Shown here: positions 1 through 9,388 of the stretch, in pieces
How the letters are laid out: each line of letters opens with the position of its first letter
Numbering within the stretch: the stretch's first letter is position 1
From: Deltaproteobacteria bacterium
GTDB taxonomy: Bacteria > Myxococcota_A > Polyangia > Polyangiales > Polyangiaceae
DNA: 64,000 nucleotides
NCBI GenBank assembly: GCA_016875405.1
Contig: VGRJ01000015.1
Span: 1-64,000, forward strand
Direction: 5' to 3'
Position numbers and translations under genes: made by a program
The notes under the pieces: generated by a model
What the model saw: the letters and a program-made list of their open reading frames with translations, nothing else
What the model was told of the DNA's origin: nothing
Database searches by the model: none

Positions 1-1098
<1,098 letters not shown>

Positions 1099-1163
1099 GA
1101 CCGACGAGGGATAGCACCGCGCCCTCGACGCTCCAACGTCATCGCCGTCAAAGTCTCGCCCGT

Positions 1164-2204
1164 TTGACGCCTTCGCAGCATGATCGTGGGGCTTTGCGCT
1201 CGGGTCCGCAGCCGCTCGTTCTCGTCGTCGTCGCCGCTCTCGCAGGCGCTGGCGTGTTGCTCCGTGAGCGTCTCCTCGCGCATCGCGACGCGGTGACTCG
1301 ACCTGCCGAGGTGCCTCCGTCACGTCCAGCAGGCGATGACGTGGCGCGTGTCGAATCGTCCGCGTCGCCCGCTGCCTCGGAGCCGTCCGCGTCCCCGGCG
1401 AACAGCGCGCAGGGCGAGGCGCACGCACCCATCGCGACGACGGGCGGTCCATGCCCCGCGGGGATGGCGCTCGTCTCGGGCACCTTCTGCCCAGCGGTCG
1501 CGCACTTCTGCGCCGAGTGGGTGCGCGACGACCCGACCGCGGCGCTGACGGGGCGTCCCGTGCAGCGCTGCCGACGGTTCAAGGAGCAGCTCGTCTGCGA
1601 GGGCGACGAGGTGCGGCTGCACGTCTGCATGGACCTCCTCGAGTACCCGAACCTGCCCGGGGTCGCGCCCGCCGTGATGGCGACGTACCGCGATGCCGAG
1701 CGCGCCTGCGCCGCCGAGGGCAAGCGCGTCTGCGAGTCAGACGAGTGGATACTCGCGTGCGAGGGCCCGCGTATGCGGCCATACCCGATGGGACTCGAGC
1801 GCGACCCGAAGAGCTGCAACCTGGATCGGCCGCGACGGCTCGTGAACCCAGAGGCGCTCGCGCGACCTGCGGACGTGTCGCTCGAGGTGGCGCGCCTCGA
1901 CCAGCGAACCAGGGCCGGGACGAATCCGAAGTGCGTGAGCCACTTCGGCGTTCAGGACCTCGTCGGCAACGTCGCCGAGTGGGTCCACGACCGAAAGGGA
2001 CAGCGCGGCGGCGAGACGAGCGACACGGCACTGGCCGGTGGCGGCTGGGAGCCGGCGCCGTCGACGTGTCGCGCGCTCGACTCGAGGCACGGGCCGGATT
2101 TTGCGAGCCACCTTGGCGGATTTCGCTGTTGCGCGGACGCCCTCGACGGCGAGCCTGCACGACGAAAAGGGCTCGGGAGCGGGCGCCGACGAGCGGTTCG
2201 CTGA
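1164..2204 (+). CDS. Membrane-anchored FGE-fold (SUMF1/sulfatase-modifying-factor domain) protein 1
   Basis: About 346 residues. One hydrophobic segment (LVLVVVAALAGAGVLL, residues 18-33) is followed by a low-complexity linker and then an FGE-sulfatase (C-type-lectin-like) domain from about residue 98 to the end. Visible family motifs are CPAGMALVSGTFCP, VCMDLLEYPN, GKRVCESDEWILACEG, FGVQDLVGNVAEW and the terminal GGFRCC. True formylglycine-generating enzymes use two active-site cysteines in the GGS...C....C segment; here that segment (GGGWEPAPSTCRALDSRHG) keeps only one, so aerobic FGE catalysis looks unlikely and a binding or structural role is more plausible. The start is weak: TTG at 1164 is the longest choice and no strong Shine-Dalgarno sequence is visible. 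Related proteins lie at 30457 and 62374. The gene is divergent from uvrA, 65 bp away. Confidence 0.8.
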   Translation: MTPSQHDRGALRSGPQPLVLVVVAALAGAGVLLRERLLAHRDAVTRPAEVPPSRPAGDDVARVESSASPAASEPSASPANSAQGEAHAPIATTGGPCPAGMALVSGTFCPAVAHFCAEWVRDDPTAALTGRPVQRCRRFKEQLVCEGDEVRLHVCMDLLEYPNLPGVAPAVMATYRDAERACAAEGKRVCESDEWILACEGPRMRPYPMGLERDPKSCNLDRPRRLVNPEALARPADVSLEVARLDQRTRAGTNPKCVSHFGVQDLVGNVAEWVHDRKGQRGGETSDTALAGGGWEPAPSTCRALDSRHGPDFASHLGGFRCCADALDGEPARRKGLGSGRRRAVR

Positions 2205-2334
2205 CGCCGGCGGTTGTCCTTCCCTTGGGCGGGAAGCTGAGGTAGCGTGCCGTCGGTGGTTCAACCACAGACACCTCTCCTCGCTGTCAACCTCGTGAAA
2301 TATCGAGGGTTTTTGCGTAGGGGGGCGTGCACCG

Positions 2335-2408
2335 GGGCCCATAGCTCAAGAGGTCAGAGCCCCCGGCTCATAACCGGGTTGTTCCAGGTTCGAACCCTGG
2401 TGGGCCCA
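2335..2408 (+). tRNA. tRNA with CAT anticodon, probably tRNA-Ile2 (k2C-modified)
   Basis: A complete cloverleaf can be drawn: acceptor GGGCCCA/TGGGCCC, D arm GCTC...GAGC, anticodon stem CCCGG/CCGGG around loop CTCATAA (anticodon CAT), T arm CCAGG-TTCGAAC-CCTGG, discriminator A, and no encoded CCA. CAT tRNAs can be initiator Met, elongator Met or Ile2. Acceptor pairs C4-G69 and C5-G68, which in E. coli favour TilS lysidine modification, are present here, and the arm resembles bacterial Ile2 tRNAs, so I favour Ile2. A G+C-rich inverted repeat without a T-run follows at about 2416-2445. Confidence 0.9.
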
Positions 2409-2499
2409 TTCTTTCCACCGGCCGGGCGCTTCGCCCGCGGCGGTGCCGTTCGAGATTCGGGGGAAGCGTCTTTGGAGCTTGTAACAGGAGGCGGATCCG

Positions 2500-3288
2500 G
2501 TGGGCATTGAGGCACAAATCGAGAGCTTGGAGCAGCTGGCTGCGCTGGACGCCGAGATCCGGGAGTTGACCGAGAAGTTCGACGTTCAGCGGGGGGAGCT
2601 CGACGGGCTACGCGCGGCGCAGGCCCAGCTCGAGCAGCGCTTGGCGAACGATCGCGCCAGCCTCGGCGAGATGGAGAAGACGCGCAGCGAGCTGCAGATC
2701 GACCACCGCAACATCCTCCAGCAGCTCGAGCGCTCCCGCGAGCGGATGCAGCGCTCGCGGAACGAGCGCGAGGTCCAGGCCGCCGAGCGCGAGCTCGACG
2801 AGCTCCGCCGCCTCCAGCGCGACCGAGATGACGAGATCGGCAAGGTCCACGCGCTGTGCGAGCAGGCACGCAACAGCATCGACGACAACGAGAAGAAGCT
2901 GGCCGAGCTGCAGGGCAAGCTCTCGGGGTCCGAGGAGGGGACGATGTCGGAGCTCGGGCGCCGCGAGGCCGAGATCAACGAGAAGCGCTCCGGCCGCGCC
3001 GCGATCCTGCAGCGCCTCCCGAGCCTTACCGCTCGCCGTTACGAGTCGATGCACTCCCGGGGGAAGGTGCCGGTCGCGTTCACCACGGACGGGACCTGTC
3101 GCGGGTGCTACGTCCAGCTGCCGCCGATGCTGTTCCACAGCTTGCTGTCGCGGACGCAGTTCGGCGAGTGCCCATTCTGCCATCGGATCCTTTGGTACAC
3201 CCCGCCGCCGGTCGCCGCAGACGCTGCCGCTGTAGACGCTCTGGCTTCAGGTGATGCCGGCTCCGAAACAGGGGACGCCACGAGCTGA
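2500..3288 (+). CDS. Coiled-coil protein with C-terminal C4 zinc ribbon (DUF164/CdsZ-like family)
   Basis: This 262-residue protein starts at a GTG preceded by AGGAGG at good spacing. Residues about 1-170 are a charged heptad-rich coiled coil (repeated E, R, L, Q, with RLQRDRDDEIG near the middle). The C-terminal part holds a C4 zinc ribbon of the form CxxC-x21-CPFC (CRGC ... CPFC, residues about 204-230), followed by HRILWYTP. This is the architecture of the widespread bacterial zinc-ribbon family often found near nif3/ybgI-type genes, to which roles in translation or nucleic-acid binding have been proposed. It ends shortly before the kinase gene downstream and may be co-transcribed with it. 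A Pro/Ala tail follows the ribbon. The precise function is not shown by the sequence. Confidence 0.85.
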   Translation: MGIEAQIESLEQLAALDAEIRELTEKFDVQRGELDGLRAAQAQLEQRLANDRASLGEMEKTRSELQIDHRNILQQLERSRERMQRSRNEREVQAAERELDELRRLQRDRDDEIGKVHALCEQARNSIDDNEKKLAELQGKLSGSEEGTMSELGRREAEINEKRSGRAAILQRLPSLTARRYESMHSRGKVPVAFTTDGTCRGCYVQLPPMLFHSLLSRTQFGECPFCHRILWYTPPPVAADAAAVDALASGDAGSETGDATS

Positions 3289-3310
3289 GCTGCACCGAAG
3301 GGGGCGTGGC

Positions 3311-4615
3311 GTGAAGGCATGCGCAAAGTGCCAGCGGCTGTTTCCTGACGACGGTCACTTCTGCCCGATCGACGGCACAAAGCTCGCCCCCTCCAAGAGC
3401 GTGCCCGTCGCGCCCGACCCTGAGGACCCGCGGGTCGGCGGCACCATGTGTCAGGGTCGCTACCAGATCCGCCGCCGCATCGCGGACGGCGGTATGGGGC
3501 GCGTCTACCACGCGCTCGACATCGCGGAGAACCGCGGCGTCGCCGTGAAGGTGCTGCACTCGGACATCGCGCAGGACGACATCGCGCTAGAGCGCTTCAA
3601 GCGCGAGTTCGAGCTGAGCGCCAAGCTCCCGCACGAGCACATCGTAGACGTCCTCGATTTCCAAGAGACCGAGGACGAGTCGTTCGCGCTCGTGATGGAA
3701 TATCTCGAGGGTGAGGAGCTCCGCAGCCAGCTCCAGCGCGACGGCGTGGTGAGGCCGGCGCGTATCGTCCGTGTGCTCTCGCAGCTCGCCAAGGGACTAC
3801 GTGAGCCCCACGCGCTGAAGCTCGTCCATCGCGACATCAAGCCCGACAACATCTTCATGTGCGGCACCGAGTCCGGACCTCGCGTCAAGCTCCTCGACTT
3901 CGGGAGCGTCCGCGACAACTCGACTGGCGCGAAGAAGCTTACGTTGGTCGGCACGACGATCGGCTCGCCCTACTACATGGCCCCCGAGCAGGCGCAGGGG
4001 CTCGACACCCTCGATCAGCGCGCGGACGTCTGGTCGCTCGCCGCGATCACGTACGAGGCGTTGACGGGACAGGTGCCCTTCCTGGGCGCGACCGGCCCCC
4101 AGATTTTGCTCGCGATCCTCAGCAAGGAGCCGACGCCACCGAGCGTGCTCGCGAACGCGGACGGGTTCGCCGGCGCGCCGATCCCCGAAGCCCTCGATGA
4201 CGTCCTCGCCGACGCATTGTCGAAGAATGTCTCGCTTCGGATTAGCTCCGTTACCGAGCTCGCGGATCGGGTGGGTCAGGCGTACGGCCTCGACGGTGAC
4301 CACGCGCAGTGGGCCGAGCTCCCCGAGGAGGACTTGCAGAAGCGCATCGACCGGGCCGCCAGCACCCCGAGAGCCGCCGCGTCCTCGCGCTCGCACGGAG
4401 CCCGAGCGATGGGACTCGCGACCGGGGCGAGCGGTTGGGAAGACGCCTCGCCCGATGGCGAACGGGGAGCTTCGCTCGAGAAAGACCTGTTCGCGGACGA
4501 CGACTTCGTCATGGGCGTGCCTCAGACCGGCACCTCGACGAAGACCATGGCCCTGATCGCCGTCGTCGCCGTCGTGCTCCTCGGCGTCGGTCTCTTTTTC
4601 GCGCTGGGCAGATGA
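3311..4615 (+). CDS. Ser/Thr protein kinase with N-terminal zinc ribbon and C-terminal membrane anchor
   Basis: Read from the GTG at 3311 (434 residues); a longer in-frame start at 3251 would overlap the previous gene and add an unconserved segment. Residues about 2-30 contain CAKC and FCPIDG, a small zinc ribbon common in myxobacterial kinases. The kinase domain follows: glycine loop ADGGMGRVYHA, VAIK-type lysine in GVAVKVLHSD, catalytic HRDIKPDNIF, and DFG in LLDFGSVRD, then GSPYYMAPEQAQG, so all key catalytic residues are present. After a Ser/Ala-rich linker, the last 20 or so residues form one hydrophobic helix (MALIAVVAVVLLGVGLFFAL), a tail anchor that puts the kinase domain on the cytoplasmic face of the membrane. 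The substrate is unknown. Confidence 0.93.
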   Translation: MKACAKCQRLFPDDGHFCPIDGTKLAPSKSVPVAPDPEDPRVGGTMCQGRYQIRRRIADGGMGRVYHALDIAENRGVAVKVLHSDIAQDDIALERFKREFELSAKLPHEHIVDVLDFQETEDESFALVMEYLEGEELRSQLQRDGVVRPARIVRVLSQLAKGLREPHALKLVHRDIKPDNIFMCGTESGPRVKLLDFGSVRDNSTGAKKLTLVGTTIGSPYYMAPEQAQGLDTLDQRADVWSLAAITYEALTGQVPFLGATGPQILLAILSKEPTPPSVLANADGFAGAPIPEALDDVLADALSKNVSLRISSVTELADRVGQAYGLDGDHAQWAELPEEDLQKRIDRAASTPRAAASSRSHGARAMGLATGASGWEDASPDGERGASLEKDLFADDDFVMGVPQTGTSTKTMALIAVVAVVLLGVGLFFALGR

Positions 4616-4706
4616 GCTAGGGTCCCCCCGGGTCGAGGTTCGCGCTCGCCCCGTCGCGCGTCGGTCCTCTCCGGTGCCGAACGTTCTCGTCTTCAAGGAG
4701 CTCCTC

Positions 4707-5219
4707 ATGTTCGCCTTCGCCCGTCCTCGTCGCTCGTCCGTCGCTGTGTTCTTCGCCACGCTTGCGCTCGCGCTGGCCGCAGGAGAGGCCTCGGCCGCGA
4801 AGCCAAAGGCACCGAAGAAGGCAGCTGAGGCACCGAGGAAAGCTCCCGAGTCGTCGAGCCCGCTCGCCGAGGTCGAGCGCGACGCGTACGCCCTGGCCGC
4901 GAAGCCCACCAAGGCCAAGGTCGGCGAGCACGCCGCGCTTCACGTGGAGCTGAAGGCGAAGAACGGCTTTCACGTGAACGCGGAGTACCCGCACAAGCTC
5001 TCCGTCGACGCCGTCCCGGCGGGGCTGCGCATCGAGAAGACCGAGCTCGCGCGAGGGGATGCGTCGCTCGACGACGGGTCGCTCCGTTTTGACGTCGATG
5101 CGGTGGCCGAAAAGCCCGGTCGTTACTCGGTGCAGGCGAAGCTGAAGACCAGCGTCTGCGACGAGAAGCACTGCATCCTGAAGAGCGAGAAGGTGACGCT
5201 GAAGCTCGTCGCTCGTTAG
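4707..5219 (+). CDS. Secreted protein resembling the DsbD N-terminal/DsbC-corrector domain
   Basis: The start at 4707 is chosen because AAGGAG lies at 4695-4700; a GTG 33 bp upstream is in frame but has no such site. The 170-residue product has a signal peptide (FFATLALALAAGEASA), a Lys/Pro/Ala-rich stretch, and one domain with the pattern VGEHAALHVELKAKNGFHVN and EYPHKLSV, ending in CDEKHCILKSEKVTLKLV. The CxxxxC near the C-terminus and the immunoglobulin-like pattern match the periplasmic N-terminal domain of DsbD-type thiol:disulfide interchange proteins. No membrane or thioredoxin domain follows, so it would be a stand-alone version. The assignment rests on motif resemblance only. Confidence 0.6.
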   Translation: MFAFARPRRSSVAVFFATLALALAAGEASAAKPKAPKKAAEAPRKAPESSSPLAEVERDAYALAAKPTKAKVGEHAALHVELKAKNGFHVNAEYPHKLSVDAVPAGLRIEKTELARGDASLDDGSLRFDVDAVAEKPGRYSVQAKLKTSVCDEKHCILKSEKVTLKLVAR

Positions 5220-5263
5220 CTTCGCGCTCCCCCAGCGCTGGATTGGGGCTAAGCTCGATAGGC

Positions 5264-7591
5264 GTGGCTGACGACGAGACGACCGACGCGACCCCGGACT
5301 CGACCTTGGCGGCTCGGTGCGCGCCGGTCGAGGGGACGGCACGCCGAGTCGACGTCGCGCGGGCGCACCTCGATCGCATCGCGCAGGAGCTGGGGCGCGG
5401 CTATCGCGACGGCAAGCGGGTCCTTGGGTTCGGCGAGTACCTCGAGCTCTTCGCGGAGCATCCGGCGCGATACGGGCGACCGGCACCGAACTACGTGCGC
5501 GACCTGTTTATGCACTACGGGACCGAGACGGTCCGACGACCGTGGGGTCAGCTCACGCGTTTCCGTCTCTTCGACTGCCCGTGGGAGAGCGCGGACGAGC
5601 GCGGGCGCGAGCCGACGCTCGTTGGACACGAGGACGTACAGGGCGAGATATTTCGTGCGCTCTGCAATTTCGCGCGCGAGGGGAGGGCGAATCGGCTCGT
5701 GCTCCTCCACGGTCCCAACGGCTCGGCGAAGAGCACGGTCTCGTCCTGCATGCTGCGCGCGCTCGAGGACTACTCGCGCTCGGACGAGGGGGCGCTCTAT
5801 CGGTTCCACTGGGTGTTTCCCAAGCGCCAAACGAACCGAGGCGCGATCGGGTTTGGCGGCGCAAAGGCGACCGACGACCTCGAGACCTACGCGCACCTCG
5901 AAGATGCCGCGATCGATGCGCGACTCGTGATCGAGCTGCGAGACCACCCGCTCTTCTTGATCCCCGCGCGCGAGCGGAGGGCGATGCTCGACGAGCTCTA
6001 CGCCGCGGCGAACGTCGAAGCGGGCCCGCCCGAGTGGCTGCGCGTCGGAGAGCTGTCGCACAAGAACAAGCAGATCTTCGAGGCGCTCCTCGCGTCGTAC
6101 GGAGGCGATTACGAGGCGGTCCTGCGACACGTTCAGGTCGAGCGCTACTACATCTCGCGGCGCTACCGCGTCGGGGCCACGACGCTTGGACCCGAGATGA
6201 GCGTCGACGCGCGCGCGAGGCAAATCACGGCCGATCGGTCCCTCTCCGCGTTGCCGACGGCGCTTCAGGCGACGACGCTCTACGAGGTGTCGGGCGAGCT
6301 CGTCGAGGCCGCAGGCGGCGTCCTCGAGCTGAGCGATCTCTTGAAGCGTCCGATCGATGCGTACCGCTACCTGCAGCTCACGCTCGAGACCGGTCAGGTC
6401 GCGCTGCCCCACGAGACCGTGTTCACGAACCTCGTGATGGTGGGGAGCGCGAACGACGTCCACCTCGATGCGTTCCGGCAGCACCACGAATACGCGAGCT
6501 TTCGCGGCAGGCTCGAGCTCGTCCGGACCCCGTATCTGCGAAGCTACCGAGACGAGCAGCGCATCTACGAGGAGCAGATCCTCCCGACCTTGCGCCGTCA
6601 TGTCGCGCCCTACACGGCGCGCGTCGCTGCCGAGTTCGCGGTGTTGACGCGCCTGCGCAGGCCCAACCCCGCGCGGTACGCGAAGCCGCTCGGGGACGTG
6701 GTGACGGGGCTCGGTGCGCTCGACAAGATGGTCCTCTACGCCGACGGCGAGCCGCCGCCGGGCCTCGATCCGGACAAGCGAAAGCTGCTCGTCGCCAACG
6801 TCGACAAGCTGCACGACGAGTCGAGTGCCGAGGCCGACTACGAGGGGCGTGTCGGCCTCTCGCCGCGCACGGTCCGGACGCTGCTCTTCGATGCAGCGCA
6901 ATCCGCCGAGTACCGCTCGGTCTCGCCCTTCGCGGTGCTTCGCGGGCTCGAGGACCTCTGCCGTCGCACCGACGAGCGGGAGTGGCTCGAGCCGACGCCG
7001 GAGGAGGGCGGCTACCACGACCCGGCGTACTTCCTCGCGGTCGTCCGCCGTCGGCTCTTCGACTCGATCGAGGTCGACATGCGTGAGGCGAGCGGGCTCA
7101 TCGCGCCCGAGCAGCACGAGGACCTGTTCCGGCGGTACATCCATCATGTCCGCGCGTTTGTGAAGGGAGAGACGCTTCGCCATCCGCTGACAGGCCGCGA
7201 TGAGCCGCCCGACGCGCGGTTGATGCGCGACGTCGAGGCGCTGCTCGGCGTCACGGGTGAGCCCCGTGCCCATCGGGACGGGCTGCTCTCACGGGTCGCG
7301 GCCTGGGTCATTGAGCACCCGGACGCCGAGCCGCGGCCGACCGAGATCTTCGCCGCCCAGATCGAGCGCATGCGCGCGGCAGCTCACGAGCGAATGCGGC
7401 AGCCCTTCGCCCGCCTCCTGCGTGACCTCGTCGGACTCTTACGCGAGGGACCGTCCTCCCATGCGGCGGCGTCGAGGCGCGATGTCGCATGCATGCACGA
7501 GCGACTGGTCGAGCGCGGCTACGACGCCGACAGCGCCGCAGAGGCTGCGAGCGCGCTGCTGCGAGAGCGGTACGCCGACCTCGTCGTGTGA
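5264..7591 (+). CDS. prkA: PrkA family serine protein kinase / AAA+ protein
   Basis: PrkA (YeaG in E. coli) proteins combine an AAA+ domain with a distant kinase-like C-terminal domain and act in stress or developmental responses. Seen here: the PrkA N-terminus (FGEYLELFAEHPARYGR, then RDLFMHYG), GHEDVQGEIFRAL, the Walker-type GPNGSAKS, the NKQIFEALLASYGGDYEAVL region, LYEVSGELVEAAGG, and a C-terminal PrkA domain around YFLAVVRRRLFDSIEVDMREASG. The product is about 775 residues, longer than the roughly 640-690 usual for the family, with extra sequence at both ends. The GTG at 5264 is preferred over TTG 5243. The usual yeaH and spoVR partners are not adjacent; a tRNA gene follows on the opposite strand. 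Confidence 0.93.
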   Translation: MADDETTDATPDSTLAARCAPVEGTARRVDVARAHLDRIAQELGRGYRDGKRVLGFGEYLELFAEHPARYGRPAPNYVRDLFMHYGTETVRRPWGQLTRFRLFDCPWESADERGREPTLVGHEDVQGEIFRALCNFAREGRANRLVLLHGPNGSAKSTVSSCMLRALEDYSRSDEGALYRFHWVFPKRQTNRGAIGFGGAKATDDLETYAHLEDAAIDARLVIELRDHPLFLIPARERRAMLDELYAAANVEAGPPEWLRVGELSHKNKQIFEALLASYGGDYEAVLRHVQVERYYISRRYRVGATTLGPEMSVDARARQITADRSLSALPTALQATTLYEVSGELVEAAGGVLELSDLLKRPIDAYRYLQLTLETGQVALPHETVFTNLVMVGSANDVHLDAFRQHHEYASFRGRLELVRTPYLRSYRDEQRIYEEQILPTLRRHVAPYTARVAAEFAVLTRLRRPNPARYAKPLGDVVTGLGALDKMVLYADGEPPPGLDPDKRKLLVANVDKLHDESSAEADYEGRVGLSPRTVRTLLFDAAQSAEYRSVSPFAVLRGLEDLCRRTDEREWLEPTPEEGGYHDPAYFLAVVRRRLFDSIEVDMREASGLIAPEQHEDLFRRYIHHVRAFVKGETLRHPLTGRDEPPDARLMRDVEALLGVTGEPRAHRDGLLSRVAAWVIEHPDAEPRPTEIFAAQIERMRAAAHERMRQPFARLLRDLVGLLREGPSSHAAASRRDVACMHERLVERGYDADSAAEAASALLRERYADLVV

Positions 7592-7651
7592 ACGGAGTCC
7601 GAGCGCTTGGCCCACCCACGCCAGAGGCGCGAATCGAGGGGAGAAAAAGGG

Positions 7652-7725
7652 TGCCGAGGGAGGGAATCGAACCCCCGACCCGGCGCGTATGAAACGCCTG
7701 CTCTAGCCGACTGAGCTACCTCGGC
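7652..7725 (-). tRNA. tRNA-Met (CAT), elongator type
   Basis: On the minus strand a full cloverleaf forms: acceptor GCCGAGG/CCTCGGC, D arm GCTC...GAGC, anticodon stem GGCGT/GCGCC with loop TTCATAC (anticodon CAT), T arm GGGGG-TTCGATT-CCCTC and discriminator A. Acceptor positions 4-5 are G-A, unlike the C4/C5 pattern associated with Ile2, and the anticodon stem lacks the three G:C pairs and 1:72 mismatch of initiators, so elongator Met is the best call. A run of T follows the 3' end on this strand and may end transcription. Confidence 0.92.
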
Positions 7726-7736
7726 GGGGGGTGCGT

Positions 7737-7766
7737 ACTATCCTCAATCGACCGGTCCTGAGTCAA
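7737..7766 (-). promoter_or_regulatory. sigma70-type promoter of the tRNA-Met gene
   Basis: On the minus strand TTGACT (7761-7766) and GATAGT (7737-7742) are separated by 18 bp. The predicted start point falls about 4-6 nt upstream of the mature tRNA 5' end. The promoter sits in the short gap before the stop of the upstream lipoprotein gene at 7768. Confidence 0.7.
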
Positions 7767-7767
7767 G

Positions 7768-9327
7768 TCACTTGTGGACGTAGACGATCGGGCTCGTCGC
7801 GTCGTCGGCCACCGAGACACCGTGCCAACCTTCGGGCAGCTCGACGTCGGTCCAGTGCCAGAGCCAGTGCGCGTCGACGGGTGCGAGCGTGATGTTGTGG
7901 AAGTTCGTCGGCTCCCCGAAGCTCGACTGCCAGTAGCTGCCCGTGATCGCGAACCCGTCCGCGAACTCGAGCACCCACGGCGCTTCCGAGATCGAATACT
8001 CTCCCTTCAGCTCGGCGTCGTCGAGGCCGCGGGTGACGTGCTTGCTCCGCACTCGGAACTGGCCCTGCAGCGTCGCCGGCGCGCCAGTCGAGGGATCGCC
8101 CAGCCGATCCATCCCGGTCGACGCCAGCGTCGCGTACACGGGACGACGCCCCTCCCAGGCAATGAGCGTCTGGTTCGCGAGCGAGATGTCGATCCACTTC
8201 TGTCCGGGCTGAGCGAAATCGGGGAATTTGTGGCGCGGCAGCACCATCACCAAGTCTTTGTGGCGGATCCAGCGCTTGTCGTCGGCGGTGGCGTAGAAGA
8301 GGGTCCCGTCCACGGTGCGGAACCGACCGGAGAGTCGCACCGCGTCTTTCGACTCGAACTCCTCGTCGAGCTGCTCGGGGTGCTCGCCGCGATCGAGCGA
8401 CCAGGTGTGCGGGTTTCGAATCGCGAAGGCGACAGGTAGGCTGCCCTGCGAGAAATCGACCCCGTGCCATGTCGTCCCGAGCGCCTCGCCGAGGCGATCG
8501 ATCGGGATGAAGCGACCCTCCGGCGTGATGCCGAACCTTCGCTCCTCCGCGCTCTCGCCGACGAGGAAGGACGCCGTGACGGCGACGCCGCTGCGGGTCT
8601 TGACGATGCGGTTGTCGGACGCGCCAAGCGCGGCCCCGAGGGTGAGCGGGGCAGGCATCGTCTGCGGGCCAGAGAACAGGAACGCCGTGGCCGTCGTGCG
8701 GTAACCGTCGGGGCCGACGCCCTCCGCATCAGGCGCGAGAACCGGGACGCCGGTCGGGAGAAAGGTCTCGCCGAGCGGCACGTCGTTCGCGCCCGGCCCG
8801 AGGCGCTTCGGCTCTTTTTCGCGCATGTCGCCGAGCTTGGGTTCGGCCTGCACCTGCTCGTCTCGGGTGGGCAGCTTCGCGTAAAGCACGCCTTCGCCCT
8901 TCTTCACGCGGCCGTACCGGTAGGGCAGTGGGCGCTCGAGCGAGGGGCCTTCGGCGAGGAGCTTCGCGACCGGATGCTCGAGGTCGAGTCCAGCCTCGTC
9001 GCCGGCGCAGACGAAGCCGCGCGGGCGAACCGGGTACCAACCGCCGACGCAACTCCGCTTCGAGTAGGGGTCGTTGGCGCGCGACACCCGCCCGCCCGCC
9101 CGCAGCACGCCCAGGACCTTCCCGTTCGGCGACGGCCGGTCTCGCACCACGACGCCGTGCTTTAGCGCGACCAGCTTGGGGCCGTTGGCTGCCGGGACCG
9201 GGACCTGCGGGATCGTCTCGTCGTCGGCCGGCTCGCTGTCCGTACCTGCGGCTCCCTTTGCGGCGCAGCCGAGGGAGAGCGAAGCGAAGAGCGTGAGACC
9301 GACGACGGAGAGCGACGTTCGATGCAT
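7768..9327 (-). CDS. Lipoprotein with SH3-like and degenerate L,D-transpeptidase (YkuD-fold) domains
   Basis: The start is ATG 9327, with AGGGA 6-10 nt upstream; the reading frame is open further upstream without support. The 519-residue product has a signal peptide ending in lipobox LSLGC, a linker, a bacterial SH3-like region (VVVRDRPSPNGKVLGVLRAG) and a C-terminal YkuD-like domain: WIDISLANQTLIAWEGRRPV, LASTG, QGQFRVRSKH, SEAPWVLEFADGFAITGSYW, then LAPVDAHWLWHWT. In active L,D-transpeptidases this last part reads HG ... SHGCVNLAP; here HG is TG and SHGCVN is NFHNIT, so the nucleophilic Cys and both His are gone. It is therefore probably a non-catalytic peptidoglycan-binding or regulatory protein of the outer envelope. 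It is divergently arranged with the gene at 9389. Confidence 0.85.
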   Translation of the reverse strand: MHRTSLSVVGLTLFASLSLGCAAKGAAGTDSEPADDETIPQVPVPAANGPKLVALKHGVVVRDRPSPNGKVLGVLRAGGRVSRANDPYSKRSCVGGWYPVRPRGFVCAGDEAGLDLEHPVAKLLAEGPSLERPLPYRYGRVKKGEGVLYAKLPTRDEQVQAEPKLGDMREKEPKRLGPGANDVPLGETFLPTGVPVLAPDAEGVGPDGYRTTATAFLFSGPQTMPAPLTLGAALGASDNRIVKTRSGVAVTASFLVGESAEERRFGITPEGRFIPIDRLGEALGTTWHGVDFSQGSLPVAFAIRNPHTWSLDRGEHPEQLDEEFESKDAVRLSGRFRTVDGTLFYATADDKRWIRHKDLVMVLPRHKFPDFAQPGQKWIDISLANQTLIAWEGRRPVYATLASTGMDRLGDPSTGAPATLQGQFRVRSKHVTRGLDDAELKGEYSISEAPWVLEFADGFAITGSYWQSSFGEPTNFHNITLAPVDAHWLWHWTDVELPEGWHGVSVADDATSPIVYVHK

Positions 9328-9388
9328 GGACGTCCCTTGCCGAAAGCGGCGCGCGGAGGCCAAGTATGTGGTAACGGTCGCCGCCACG

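Noticed and set aside
1099-1163. SOS box between uvrA and the FGE-fold gene
   Set aside because: No GTTCAG/CTGAAC half-site or GGTTACC arm like that at lexA is present.
5249-7273. Minus-strand open frame of 674 codons
   Set aside because: Antisense to prkA; its Arg/Leu/Glu-rich sequence has no domain and results from G+C-rich codon bias.
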